Shown: positions 48,991 to 58,034, numbered from the stretch's first letter. The stretch: 64,000 nucleotides of DNA from Stenotrophomonas maltophilia (GCF_003205835.1 NZ_CP029773.1:1210501-1274500); one strand, 5' to 3'. A program made the numbers and translations. Notes: generated by a model not told the origin, from the letters alone.

Positions 48991-49427
48991 CGCCCAAAGA
49001 ACAGGTCGAGAGAATACTCGAAGACATGCTGAAGTTCGCCAGAAAGATGCTTGTAGAGCATGGAGAGTTTCACCCATTTGGAGTTTACCTTGCCTCTACT
49101 GGAGATATGGTGCATACGGGCGTCAAGATGAATGGTGGAGGCGCCGCAGGTCGGATGAGGCTGCTTCAGTTGGCGCTGCAGGAGTGGAAGGATTGTGCGA
49201 TCGCATACGGCATAGCTTCCAATGTATGGTTGCCGCAGAATGATGATTCTGGTCTCGATGCGGTTAAAGTGTTCTTGGAGCATCGGGATGGGTATTGTGC
49301 GGAAGTGTTCTGCCCGTATGACCTTTCCAAGAGTGATCCGCTGATAGTTGCGGAAATTTTTGCTCAAGAAGGCGATGCAGTCTTCTTCTCCCGCTCGCCC
49401 GCTGACGACGAGAGGTGTTCAGCTTGA
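48987..49427 (+). CDS. Presumed immunity protein of the detached nuclease tip
   Basis: 146 residues, ATG overlapping the tip stop (ATGA). EHGEFHPFGVYLASTGDMVHTGVKM and VFLEHRDGYCAEVFCPYDL fit a recurrent type of immunity protein found after Rhs nuclease tips (PFG...G near the N-terminus, EHRxG near the C-terminus). Intact. The tRNA-Thr scar follows 45 bases on. Confidence 0.7.
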   Translation: MTPKEQVERILEDMLKFARKMLVEHGEFHPFGVYLASTGDMVHTGVKMNGGGAAGRMRLLQLALQEWKDCAIAYGIASNVWLPQNDDSGLDAVKVFLEHRDGYCAEVFCPYDLSKSDPLIVAEIFAQEGDAVFFSRSPADDERCSA

Positions 49428-49471
49428 CCGCTGAATGCCTGGTGCCGCCGTTCGATAGGCGAGTCGTTGTG

Positions 49472-49508
49472 GCGTAGGTCGCAGGTTCGACTCCTGTTTC
49501 CGGCACCA
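49472..49508 (+). repeat. Copy of the tRNA-Thr 3' end (37 bp)
   Basis: GCGTAGGTCGCAGGTTCGAC through CCGGCACCA, identical to the tRNA; sequence after CCA differs (TGTTTG rather than GTTG). Confidence 0.9.
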
Positions 49509-49517
49509 TGTTTGATG

Positions 49518-49547
49518 AAAAGCCCCGGCCCTGGTCGGGGCTTTTTT
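49518..49547 (+). terminator. Duplicated tRNA terminator, end of module 4
   Basis: AAAAGCCCCGGCCC-tgg-TCGGGGCTTTTTT. Confidence 0.88.
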
Positions 49548-49556
49548 GTGCTCTGG

Positions 49557-49605
49557 TAGTGCCGGCCGCTGGCCGGCAACCAGTAGTGCCAACCCATGGC
49601 GGGCA
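49557..49605. repeat. SMAG arm plus diverged GTAG palindrome before module 5
   Basis: GTAGTGCCGGCCGCTGGCCGGC followed by GTAGTGCCAACCCATGGCGGGC, where both arms carry substitutions relative to the other modules. Confidence 0.75.
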
Positions 49606-49756
49606 GCCGCAATTTACGAGTCTCGCGGCCTACTCGCCCCTCCGGCTTCCCAGGCGCTTAGCGCCGCGCCCTGTTCCTGACCTGGCAACCGCAGCCGGTC
49701 ATTCCTGTGCTATGAATACCCAGCCTTGCTTCAAGGCTCTTTCAAGGATTGGAAGG

Positions 49757-50700
49757 ATGAGCAGGTTCGGGGGAACTGCAGGCGGTGTGTCGACCCGCTT
49801 CAGGAGAATTGAAAATCGAATTCGGAAGCTGGGGGCATTGGGCGTCTGGCTGTGCTGCGTGCTGCTCATTGGCCTTGGCCTGTCGCCAGCCGCAATGGCA
49901 CAGACGACAGTCACGTACATCCACACGGACGCCTTGGGCTCGGTTGTCGCCGAGAGCGATGCCAACGGCAATGTGATCAAGCGCTACGACTACGAGCCCG
50001 ACGGGGCTCTGGTGGGTGATCAGGTCACGGACGGGCCGGGGTAAACCGGGCATGTGAGCGATGCGGCCACCGGGCTGAGCTACATGCAGCAGCGGTACAT
50101 GGATCCGCAGTTGGGTGTGTTCCTGTCGGTGGACCCGGTGACGGCGTATCAGAAACCGGTTGAGCAGTTCAATCGGTACCGGTATGCGAACGGCAATCCA
50201 TACAAGTTCACGGATCCGGATGGTCGGGCCGTTATCTGTAACGAGAATCGATGTTCTGGTGAGGTGAACACCGTAGCTGATGCTCTGGCGCTTCCCGCAA
50301 TTTTGGCGATAGCGTACGGGGGGAGGTTGCTCTCAAACGCCATTGATTCCACTCAGCGGAATGAAGGGGCTGATCCGGCGGACTCGACGGAGGGGGGAGG
50401 GGGAAAGCAGTCTCCCGATAGCGTAGCTGGACTGCGGGGTGAATCGACCATTGAGAATGTCACTACTCGAGGCACCCGGGTATGGGATAGAGGAGCTGAA
50501 TCAGATCAAAAGCAAAGGACTTTGACGCGCTGGGCCCCAAGGATGTTGACACAAAGCCTAATGGAACCCGTGTGGGGCAATTGGAGGATGGAAGTCGAGT
50601 GATTGATAGGAACTACTCCAAGGACGGACGGCCGACGCTGGAGGTTCAGCGCCAGGATGGTCGGACCACTGATGAGTTTAGATATGGGAAGAAGCCATGA
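49757..50700 (+). pseudogene. Module 5: short Rhs gene with in-frame TAA and frameshifted tip
   Basis: From ATG 49757 (MSRFGG; AAGGA 8 bases upstream) the leader, signal peptide and half core are read to DQVTDGPG, then TAA (50042-50044) at exactly the codon seen in module 3. The frame resumes to YKFTDPDG and into the tip. Near 50480-50520 the conserved reading jumps frame: one frame gives EELNQIKSK and the next [19 protein letters not shown] and DGRPTLEVQ, a common Rhs tip ending. That last frame stops at 50700, overlapping the next ATG. The uninterrupted frame instead ends at 50602. Confidence 0.82.
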
Positions 50701-51101
50701 TTGGACAGCGTTCTGCAGATTTTGAAGAGTGGCGACCTGACGGAATGGACGGGGATCACTCGTGGGATGTCGGGGAAGTTAGATATTCGATTGACGGATC
50801 TATGGCTATAGATTTGTTCGAAAATGCGGGAAAGAAGGCGTGGGTTCTGATGTTCGCAACGCCGTTGACCGTTCGAATTGCTCAGGAGGGAAGTCTCCAC
50901 GAATACTGGGAGTCAGGCGTAGTGGTGGTCAGGCACAACCTGATGCGTGCAACCAGCTCATCGTTACTGACGTGGTTGGAGAACTCGAGCGGTGGGGTTC
51001 ACTCTTCACGTCATGTGGTGCATTACGCGGTTTTCTCCGATGATGTCTGCGTTGAAGTCCTCTCACGTGCAGTTCCTTCTCTGATGCCGACAGAGGCTTA
51101 G
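50697..51101 (+). CDS. Presumed immunity protein of module 5
   Basis: 134 residues, ATG overlapping the end of the shifted tip frame (ATGA), which shows the ancestral tip ended at 50700. [35 protein letters not shown] and SSSLLTWLE suggest a soluble alpha/beta protein. No family recognised. Intact although its toxin is broken. Confidence 0.7.
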   Translation: MIGQRSADFEEWRPDGMDGDHSWDVGEVRYSIDGSMAIDLFENAGKKAWVLMFATPLTVRIAQEGSLHEYWESGVVVVRHNLMRATSSSLLTWLENSSGGVHSSRHVVHYAVFSDDVCVEVLSRAVPSLMPTEA

Positions 51102-51181
51102 TTGAGGACGATCAGCATCCAACCACCGCCTCGCATCCTGTCCTAAGTTGGCCTTATCCCCACCTACGAACAGTTCGGCCA

Positions 51182-51372
51182 ATGTCAGCCGCCGTTGCCA
51201 AATGCATCGTTGTCTCTGCTGTGCACCCGAGATCGTCCATGGCAGCTCAAGGATGCTCGGGTTCGCGGGCTGGTTCTTCGTACGCAGTCCTGGGTTTGCA
51301 GCCCTAGGGGGGGGCGTCAGTCACGCAGGCTCAGGGTCAGCTTGCCGCGTTCGGCCCTTGAACAAAGGCTGA
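51182..51372 (+). pseudogene. Second decayed integrase N-terminus
   Basis: Starts MSAAVAKCIVVSA, then the match to the first integrase fragment continues in another frame as RDRPWQLKDARVRGLVLRTQS before it decays. The upstream 60 bases (CCGCCTCGCATCCTGTCCTA) also match those before 48007. Frameshifted and truncated. Confidence 0.65.
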
Positions 51373-51463
51373 GTGAATGATATTCATCCGGTTCACGTTG
51401 AGTTCACTTGCCTGATCGGATGGCGCATGCGTCTTCCGTGCACCCAAGGAGTGGTATCTCGCT

Positions 51464-54400
51464 ATGGAAGCCATGAAGACGCACGCGCGAAGCTGTCGAT
51501 GCCTGATCGGGCTGATTTTTCTGGGGATGTTCAGTGCTTCGGGCGCAGCTGCGCAGGATGCCCAGCCCGGCAAGTATCCCTGGGAGGAGTTCGACAAACG
51601 TTTGCGGAGCAGCATGGACGTTGCCAGGTTGTCGGACGATTTGCTGGGAGACAGCGTAGGTCTTTCAAATGGCGCCTTGTCATTCTCGGCGACCGAGGTA
51701 TCGCTGGAAAGTCATCACGCGTTACCAGTGAGCCTGAAACGCAAGTACGTGATGAAGAATCGCTATCAGTACGAGAACGATGCGCTTCTTGCTGACTGGG
51801 ACCTGGACTTGCCCAGCATCAGTGGCGTTTTCTCAACAGACTGGGTCATGGGGCACGCCGCAGCGTCGCCCGGTGCGCGCTGCAGTGTCAGCACGGTGTC
51901 CCAGGCGCAGCCATCCATTCCATTCAGCGGGTCGATGGATGTCAGTGACGTATGGTCCGGAAACTCGATGAACATTCCGGGCGTGAGCAGCGGGGAAATG
52001 CTGCTGATCAACGGGGCAACGGCCAGGCCTGCCCAAGGAGGCCCGTACTACTGGATGACCAACGACCAGGTCTTCGTTGGCTGCCTGCCTGCCATTCGCA
52101 ACGGCACCGGCGAGGGATTTCTGGCGGTCGGGCCAGACGGCACCCGCTATTGGTTCGACTGGATGGCCCAGTACGTCGAGCCGCAGATCAAGAATCCGTT
52201 GAATGGTACAAAGCGGCTGGATCGTAGGCTCAATGTGCTGTACGCCACGCGTGTTGAAGATCGGTTCGGCAATAGCGTGGCGTACAACTATGCCAACGCA
52301 GCCAATGCTCCCGCTCGACTGCAATCCATCGTTGCCAGTGACGGGCGTCAGATCAGTTTTTCCTATAATCCACGAGGTCAGATCGAGACCGCAACCACGA
52401 ATGGCCGGACTTGGCGCTATCTGTATCGAAGCGACGGCAAGGTCTCGCTGTCGGCGGTCATCCAACCTGATGGAAGCCAGTGGAAGATCGACTTCTCGGG
52501 CCTCTCCAATGCCGCGTACTACGCCACGCTGCCTATTCCAAATGAGCCAGTCCGCAGTTGCTTCATGGACGGAACTCCGCTCGTGGGGCCGCAGTTGGCA
52601 ACTGGCCGTATCGAGCATCCTTCCGGGGCCGTAGGGACATTTACTGTCGCCATCCGCGAGCATGGCCGGAGCAACGTCCCGATATCCTGCAAGAATTTCA
52701 CGACAGGGATAGGTGGAAACGACACCGGTGATGATGTCAACCAGTGGGCGATTGCGTACAAGGCCTACACGCTGATCGAGAAGTCCATCAGCGGACCGGC
52801 CATTTCTCCGATGGCCTGGAAGTACAGCTACAGTTCCGCAATCAGTTCCATTTTTTACCCGGGTGGAACGATGGATCGGCCATGCCCATTGACGGGTGGA
52901 GTGGTGTGTGGCGAACCGATCTGCACGAGTGACAGCTGTGCGGGTCGCGCAACGACGGTGGTGGAGGGGCCCGGCGCTGAGTGGACCCGCTACACCCACG
53001 GAAACAGCTTCAAGTATGACGAAGGAAAGCTCTTGCGTATTGAGCGTGGCAAGGGCGGCGATATCCTGCAGGTTGTCGAGAACACTTACGCGCTCTCTCC
53101 TGCAGGCCGGCCGTATCCCGCGCGTTTTGGTGTCAGCGCGCAGGATACCGGCGACAACTTTCCCCGCGAGGCGATCCAGCCAGAGCTGTCAACCGTCACG
53201 CGCCTGGACGGGGTGGTCTACACCCGTCGCACGAACAGCTTTGACAGCCTGGCTCGACCACTGAGCGTCTCCCGGTTCAGTAGTCAGGGAGACGCCCGTA
53301 CGGATGTGACTGAGTATGGCGACAACCTTGGCCTCTGGGTGTTGGGTCAGGTGGCGCGCGTTTCCAGCTCGGATACGGCGTCCGTGATCACTCGCACCAC
53401 CTACGACGGTCGGGCACTTCCGATCGAACTCCACAGCCACGGGCGCCTTCTGCAGCGCTACAGCTACAATCCGGATGGCTCACTCTCGAGTATTGCCGAT
53501 GCGAACAATCACATCACCCATCTGGCGAACTGGAAGCGCGGCGTTGCGCAGACGCTGAAGTTCGCAGATGGCACGACACTGGTTCGTGGCGTGGATGACA
53601 ATGGCTTCGTCACGTCGGTCACAGACGAGATCGGTGCCGCAACCGGGTATGAATATGACCCGATGGGGCGCATCTCGCGCATACGCTATCCAGCGGGCGA
53701 CACGGTGGCATGGGCGGATACTGTTCGCAGTTTCAGCAAAAGCAGTGCAGATGAGTATGGGGTCGCTGCAGGCCATTGGCGTCAGGATGTTTCGACCGGA
53801 AATGCACGCAAGCGCGTCTACTACGATGCATTCTGGCGGCCGCTGCTGACCCAGGAGTTTGATGCGGCGTCGCCTGCTGAAACCCAGCGATTCGTGAGAG
53901 CCAGCTACGATCTACAGGGGCGCCTTGAGTTCCAGTCATATCCGTCGGCATCGGCCAATGCCTCCACGGGCACTTGGACGACGTACGACGGCCTGGGGCG
54001 AGTGGCATCTGTTTCGCAGGACAGCGAGTCTGGTTTGCTGACGACTACGACCAGTTATCTTGCTGGTGGACTGGTAAAGGTGATTGATCCGAAAGGTCGG
54101 GTGACTACGACTGCATACCAGGCCTTTGATCAGCCCAGTCAGACGCAGCCGATCGCCATTGCACATCCCGGGGGGGTGTTCTCCGAGATTGTCCGTGACG
54201 TTTTTGGCAAGCCACTTTCCATCAAGCGGCGAAACGCGTCTTCTACTGAAGCGCTGACGCGCACCTATGTCTACGACGGTCACCAGCAGCTTTGCAAGTC
54301 GATTGAACCGGAAACTGGCAGTACCGCGATGGGATATGACCCTGCGGGAAATCTGCTGTGGACGGCATCCGGGCTCGCATTGCCCAACGTCGCCTCCTGT

Positions 54401-57058
54401 GATGCTGCCGCAGCCTTGTCGTCTTCGCGCCGCGTGGACCGGACGTACGATGCGCGGAACCGTCTAGCGACACTGCGTTTTCCCGACCGGAATGGTGATC
54501 AGGACTGGCTCTATCATGCCGATGGCAAGCCCGCGCAGGTGACCACTCTGAATGACGGGGGCGGGGCCGTAGCGGTGAACGGCTATACCTACAACAAGCG
54601 TCGGCTTCTTACCGGTGAGTCGCTGCAGGAGTCGGCCGGACCCGCCCTTTCGCTGGGGTATGGCTACGACAGCAACGGTAACAGGGCCGGAATTGCCTAT
54701 CCGAGCGGGATGTTCGTCGGCCTTGCCCCAAATGCGCTCGGGCAGGCAACCCAGGCCGGCCCTTACGCGACTGCAGTGAGTTATTACCCTAATGGAGCGA
54801 TTCGCCGATTCACTTACGGTAATGGCGTCGTGCACAGCATGCAGCAGAACGCCCGCCAGCTGCCGGCGCAGGTTGTTGACGGCAACGGAGTGCTCGACTA
54901 TTCGTATCTTTATGATGGCGCTGGAAACGTCGTCACCATCCTCGATGGCGTCGACAGCCTTCGTGATCGTCGGATGGAGTATGACCAGCTTGATCGCCTT
55001 CAGCAGGCGACCTCTGCGATGTTTGGCGGCAATGGTGTCATGCGCTACACCTATGACGCACTGGATAACCTTCGTAGCAGCAGCCTCGCCGGAGTGAGGG
55101 ACCACCAGTACTGGTACGACGCATCCAATCGGCTGACCAATGTACAGGCGACGGGTGGTTCCACGATTATTGGCTTGGACTATGACCCGCAAGGAAACCT
55201 TAGGAATCGAAACGGCGTTGTTCACACGTTCGATGTCGGCAATCGGCTGCGAAAGGTGGCCGGGGCTGAGTCGTATCGCTATGACGCATACGGGCGACGA
55301 GTTTTGTCGTCTGCCGAGAATGAGGATCGCCGGATTTTCTCGCTGTATGGCGAGGATGGCTTGCTGCGGCGACAGAACAATGAGCGGACGGGTGAAATCT
55401 CTGAATATGTCTACCTGGGCAGCAGTCTCGTAGCGAAGGTCGTTGGGCATGTTGCACCGGGCGTTCCGTCGCTGTCGGTTCCGCCTTCGTCGGAGACGGG
55501 GAGCTTCAGCGTAAGCTGGGGGGAAGTCGGTCGCGCGGCGCGCTACGAGCTTCGTGAGCAGCGAGACAGTGGCGGCTGGACCACGGTGTATTCGGGGGCT
55601 GGTAGAGCCTGGGCGGCGAGCAATCGTTCGGCCGGTATCTACGGATACTCGGTGCGCGCGTGCTCGTCGAATGCGTGTGGTGCCTGGAGCAGTGTTGGCG
55701 CGATCAACGTTCAGGCTGAGCCGGTTGATGTTCCCATTGTCACAGTGCCGGCCACGAGCTATTCAGGAAGCTACGTCGTGACCTGGAGCACAGTCGCCGG
55801 CGCCAGTCGCTATGAGCTGCAGGCATCCACTGGAGGTGCGTGGGCGACCCTCCTCTCCGCCAATGTCGCGAATCATCCCGTTAGTGGGCAGCCCGCCGGC
55901 TCCGTGCAGTACCGCGTGCGCGGTTGCAACGGGCGTGGATGTGCAGCTTACTCGGCTCCCGCTTCCATCCAGGTCATCCTCAAGCCGGCGGCCGCGCCGA
56001 CATTGTCGTTGCCGGCCAGCAACAGCTCCGGTGCGTATGTGGTTTCCTGGAGCCAGGTGGCAGGGGCAGCCCGCTATGCCCTGGAGCAACGCTCCGGTAC
56101 AAGTGAATGGACGCAGATCGCGAACGCCGCCAGGACTTCGCAGGATGTTGCGGGGCGCCCCAGCGGTGAGGATGGCTATCGCGTCCGTGCCTGCAATGAT
56201 GCCGGGTGTTCCAGCTATTCCGCCGTCGCGACCACCCGTGTCCTGCGCATCCCTGCCGTGGCGCCTGTAATGAGTGGCAACTCCGCGCAGTATGGCAGTC
56301 CGGTCGTTGTTGGCTGGAGCGCCGTGCCCGATGGTGCGAGCTATGCGTTGGAAGAGCAGGCGCCGGGTAGAGTCTGGGCCCAGGTGCAGAACTCCAGCGC
56401 GATCGCCGCAACGCTTCCCGAACGTTCGACAGGGACGTACGGCTATCGCGTGCGAGCCTGCAATGCCAGTGGTTGCGGACCGTTGTCCTCGGCGCTGCTT
56501 GTCGCCGTGCTGCGGGCGCCGTCTGCACCTGGTCTGTCCATCGATTCGTCAAACGTTGGAAGCGGTCAAGGGTTCAGGGTCTACTGGGGAGCCGTTGCCA
56601 CTGCGAGTTCCTATCGGCTGGAGGAGCAATTTGCAGCAGGGCAGTGGACGCAGGTTCTGGACTCGGCCGAGACCCAGTTCGCTGCGGGTGCTCGCGGCGC
56701 GGGTGGCTACGGCTACCGTGCCCGTGCATGTAATGCCGCCGGGTGCAGCGGGTACTCCGCTGTGGCTACCTTCACGCTGGTCCTGCGCCCGGTGCCTGAT
56801 GTGCCGGGGAACCTCAACGTCGCCGAAATGCGGAGTTCCTGTGAAATGGCCTGGGGAGCTTCCGCACGCGCTGAGCGGTATGAACTGAGCAATGACGGTG
56901 GCGTGGTTTACCAGGGGGCCAATACGTCCTTCTCACAGGCAAATCCGCGTCGATGCGTTTCACCGTATCGCGTCCGTGCCTGCAACAGTACTGGCTGTTC
57001 TGAGTGGTCGCTACCTGTCTATCATGGTGGAGGGGCTATGCTGTTGCGGAGCCGATGA
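51464..57058 (+). CDS. Exported YD-repeat (Rhs) protein ending in six fibronectin-III-like repeats
   Basis: 1864 residues. ATG 51464 (AAGGAG 12 bases upstream; ATG 51473 also possible) with a signal peptide (LIGLIFLGMFSASGAAAQ). After an N-terminal beta domain come many YD repeats (YDPMGRISRIRYPAGD, YDGLGRVASVSQD, YDALDNLRSSS, YDAYGRRVLSS) to about residue 1325, ending EYVYLGSSLVAKVVG, where Rhs proteins normally enter their core. Instead about 530 residues carry six repeats of about 90 residues, each with a YRVRACNxxGCxxYS-like signature. No Rhs core, self-cleavage site or toxin is present. Confidence 0.9.
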   Translation: MEAMKTHARSCRCLIGLIFLGMFSASGAAAQDAQPGKYPWEEFDKRLRSSMDVARLSDDLLGDSVGLSNGALSFSATEVSLESHHALPVSLKRKYVMKNRYQYENDALLADWDLDLPSISGVFSTDWVMGHAAASPGARCSVSTVSQAQPSIPFSGSMDVSDVWSGNSMNIPGVSSGEMLLINGATARPAQGGPYYWMTNDQVFVGCLPAIRNGTGEGFLAVGPDGTRYWFDWMAQYVEPQIKNPLNGTKRLDRRLNVLYATRVEDRFGNSVAYNYANAANAPARLQSIVASDGRQISFSYNPRGQIETATTNGRTWRYLYRSDGKVSLSAVIQPDGSQWKIDFSGLSNAAYYATLPIPNEPVRSCFMDGTPLVGPQLATGRIEHPSGAVGTFTVAIREHGRSNVPISCKNFTTGIGGNDTGDDVNQWAIAYKAYTLIEKSISGPAISPMAWKYSYSSAISSIFYPGGTMDRPCPLTGGVVCGEPICTSDSCAGRATTVVEGPGAEWTRYTHGNSFKYDEGKLLRIERGKGGDILQVVENTYALSPAGRPYPARFGVSAQDTGDNFPREAIQPELSTVTRLDGVVYTRRTNSFDSLARPLSVSRFSSQGDARTDVTEYGDNLGLWVLGQVARVSSSDTASVITRTTYDGRALPIELHSHGRLLQRYSYNPDGSLSSIADANNHITHLANWKRGVAQTLKFADGTTLVRGVDDNGFVTSVTDEIGAATGYEYDPMGRISRIRYPAGDTVAWADTVRSFSKSSADEYGVAAGHWRQDVSTGNARKRVYYDAFWRPLLTQEFDAASPAETQRFVRASYDLQGRLEFQSYPSASANASTGTWTTYDGLGRVASVSQDSESGLLTTTTSYLAGGLVKVIDPKGRVTTTAYQAFDQPSQTQPIAIAHPGGVFSEIVRDVFGKPLSIKRRNASSTEALTRTYVYDGHQQLCKSIEPETGSTAMGYDPAGNLLWTASGLALPNVASCDAAAALSSSRRVDRTYDARNRLATLRFPDRNGDQDWLYHADGKPAQVTTLNDGGGAVAVNGYTYNKRRLLTGESLQESAGPALSLGYGYDSNGNRAGIAYPSGMFVGLAPNALGQATQAGPYATAVSYYPNGAIRRFTYGNGVVHSMQQNARQLPAQVVDGNGVLDYSYLYDGAGNVVTILDGVDSLRDRRMEYDQLDRLQQATSAMFGGNGVMRYTYDALDNLRSSSLAGVRDHQYWYDASNRLTNVQATGGSTIIGLDYDPQGNLRNRNGVVHTFDVGNRLRKVAGAESYRYDAYGRRVLSSAENEDRRIFSLYGEDGLLRRQNNERTGEISEYVYLGSSLVAKVVGHVAPGVPSLSVPPSSETGSFSVSWGEVGRAARYELREQRDSGGWTTVYSGAGRAWAASNRSAGIYGYSVRACSSNACGAWSSVGAINVQAEPVDVPIVTVPATSYSGSYVVTWSTVAGASRYELQASTGGAWATLLSANVANHPVSGQPAGSVQYRVRGCNGRGCAAYSAPASIQVILKPAAAPTLSLPASNSSGAYVVSWSQVAGAARYALEQRSGTSEWTQIANAARTSQDVAGRPSGEDGYRVRACNDAGCSSYSAVATTRVLRIPAVAPVMSGNSAQYGSPVVVGWSAVPDGASYALEEQAPGRVWAQVQNSSAIAATLPERSTGTYGYRVRACNASGCGPLSSALLVAVLRAPSAPGLSIDSSNVGSGQGFRVYWGAVATASSYRLEEQFAAGQWTQVLDSAETQFAAGARGAGGYGYRARACNAAGCSGYSAVATFTLVLRPVPDVPGNLNVAEMRSSCEMAWGASARAERYELSNDGGVVYQGANTSFSQANPRRCVSPYRVRACNSTGCSEWSLPVYHGGGAMLLRSR

Positions 57059-57682
57059 TCAGCAGGCCGGCAATCCATTGCGCACCGACTGCCGCAGGAC
57101 GGTTTTCAACCGCGCCGCGTCGGTCCTGCGCGGGTCGCTCAGGTAGATCTCATGATGGGGGCCGGCAAAGGTGTAACCCAGTGCGGGCATCAGCTCGCCG
57201 TGCAGATGGGCCAGGATCGGGCCCTCGTCATCGTAGGCACCCACATGCAAGGTCTGCAGGCAGAGGCCTTCTTCAAGAATTTCATGGCGAAGGCTGGCCG
57301 GGACCTCGCCCAGTTTCTTCGCCGCATTGGCGATGGCAGCCTCCCACTGCTCTGGACTGATCCCGTTCGGCGTACGGATCATCACCGTCCACCTCCACTC
57401 ATCCTTGCGGCGTGCGACAAAGCTCGACGGATCCCCGGCGCTCCACAGCGCTTCCAGCGGTGGCACCACGTAGTCCTGGCCCATGGCCTTCAGCGCGAAC
57501 TTCAGTGCATAGCTCACCGAGTACAGCCACTGCACGGCCTGCAGGTAGGCGGGGGCGGTATTCGGATCACCGTGGCCGTCGACCATCACGTAGGGCAGGG
57601 GCGGTACGTCCACAGTCACGAACCGGCCCACCGGGGGCTGGTACAACGCGCGATCGCGCTTCTTGAAGTCGATCTTGTCCAC
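57059..57682 (-). CDS. GyrI-like small-molecule-binding protein
   Basis: 207 residues from GTG 57682, which has a strong GGAGGAGGG just upstream; a longer frame to 57730 is rejected. MDKIDFKKRDRALYQPPVGRFVTVDVPPLPYVMVDGHGDPN and LHVGAYDDEGPILAHLHGELMPALGY...HHEIYLSDPRRT match the GyrI-like domain family. Its stop directly abuts the stop of the Rhs gene on the other strand. Confidence 0.9.
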   Translation of the reverse strand: MDKIDFKKRDRALYQPPVGRFVTVDVPPLPYVMVDGHGDPNTAPAYLQAVQWLYSVSYALKFALKAMGQDYVVPPLEALWSAGDPSSFVARRKDEWRWTVMIRTPNGISPEQWEAAIANAAKKLGEVPASLRHEILEEGLCLQTLHVGAYDDEGPILAHLHGELMPALGYTFAGPHHEIYLSDPRRTDAARLKTVLRQSVRNGLPAC

Positions 57683-58034
57683 GGACCCTCCTCCTGCGCC
57701 GAGCATCCCACGCCGGGCACCCATCAGCACGCCTGAACAGGTTCAGATGACTTTGCCGAACGAGGGCGGACCGCCGGCCAGCACCTGATGCTAGGATGCC
57801 GCCCCCGGGCGTTCTGCCCGCCGCGCCTGCGCGGTGCGACAACGTGTCGCAGCCAGAATCGGGCCTTTCCTGCGCTCGATCATTGTCAATGCCTTTCTTA
57901 AATGGTGGGTGACGGCCTAAAATTGAAAGGCTGACTCGACCCCACCTCCCTGCCTGTCTTCCGGACCGGTGGGACCGGCTTTGGCCGGAACAGGCAGGAC
58001 GGGGAACGGCATTCCCTCGCAATTGGATCGACCG
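57683..58034. other. Spacer upstream of cyoA
   Basis: About 350 bases. No ORF is supported. It must hold the cyo promoter; TAAAAT at 57918-57923 is a possible -10 but no good -35 is visible, so no promoter is called. Confidence 0.5.

Noticed and set aside
42567..49508. tRNA-like fragments as extra tRNA genes
   Set aside because: Only the 3' 30-42 bases are present; no D arm or 5' acceptor strand.
40949..57058. CRISPR array or retron in the island
   Set aside because: Repeats are few, long and coding; no regular short spacers, cas genes, reverse transcriptase or msr/msd structure.
41274..57058. Type VI secretion cluster associated with the Rhs genes
   Set aside because: No VgrG, Hcp, PAAR or DUF4123 adaptor is present, and the Rhs proteins carry Sec signal peptides.
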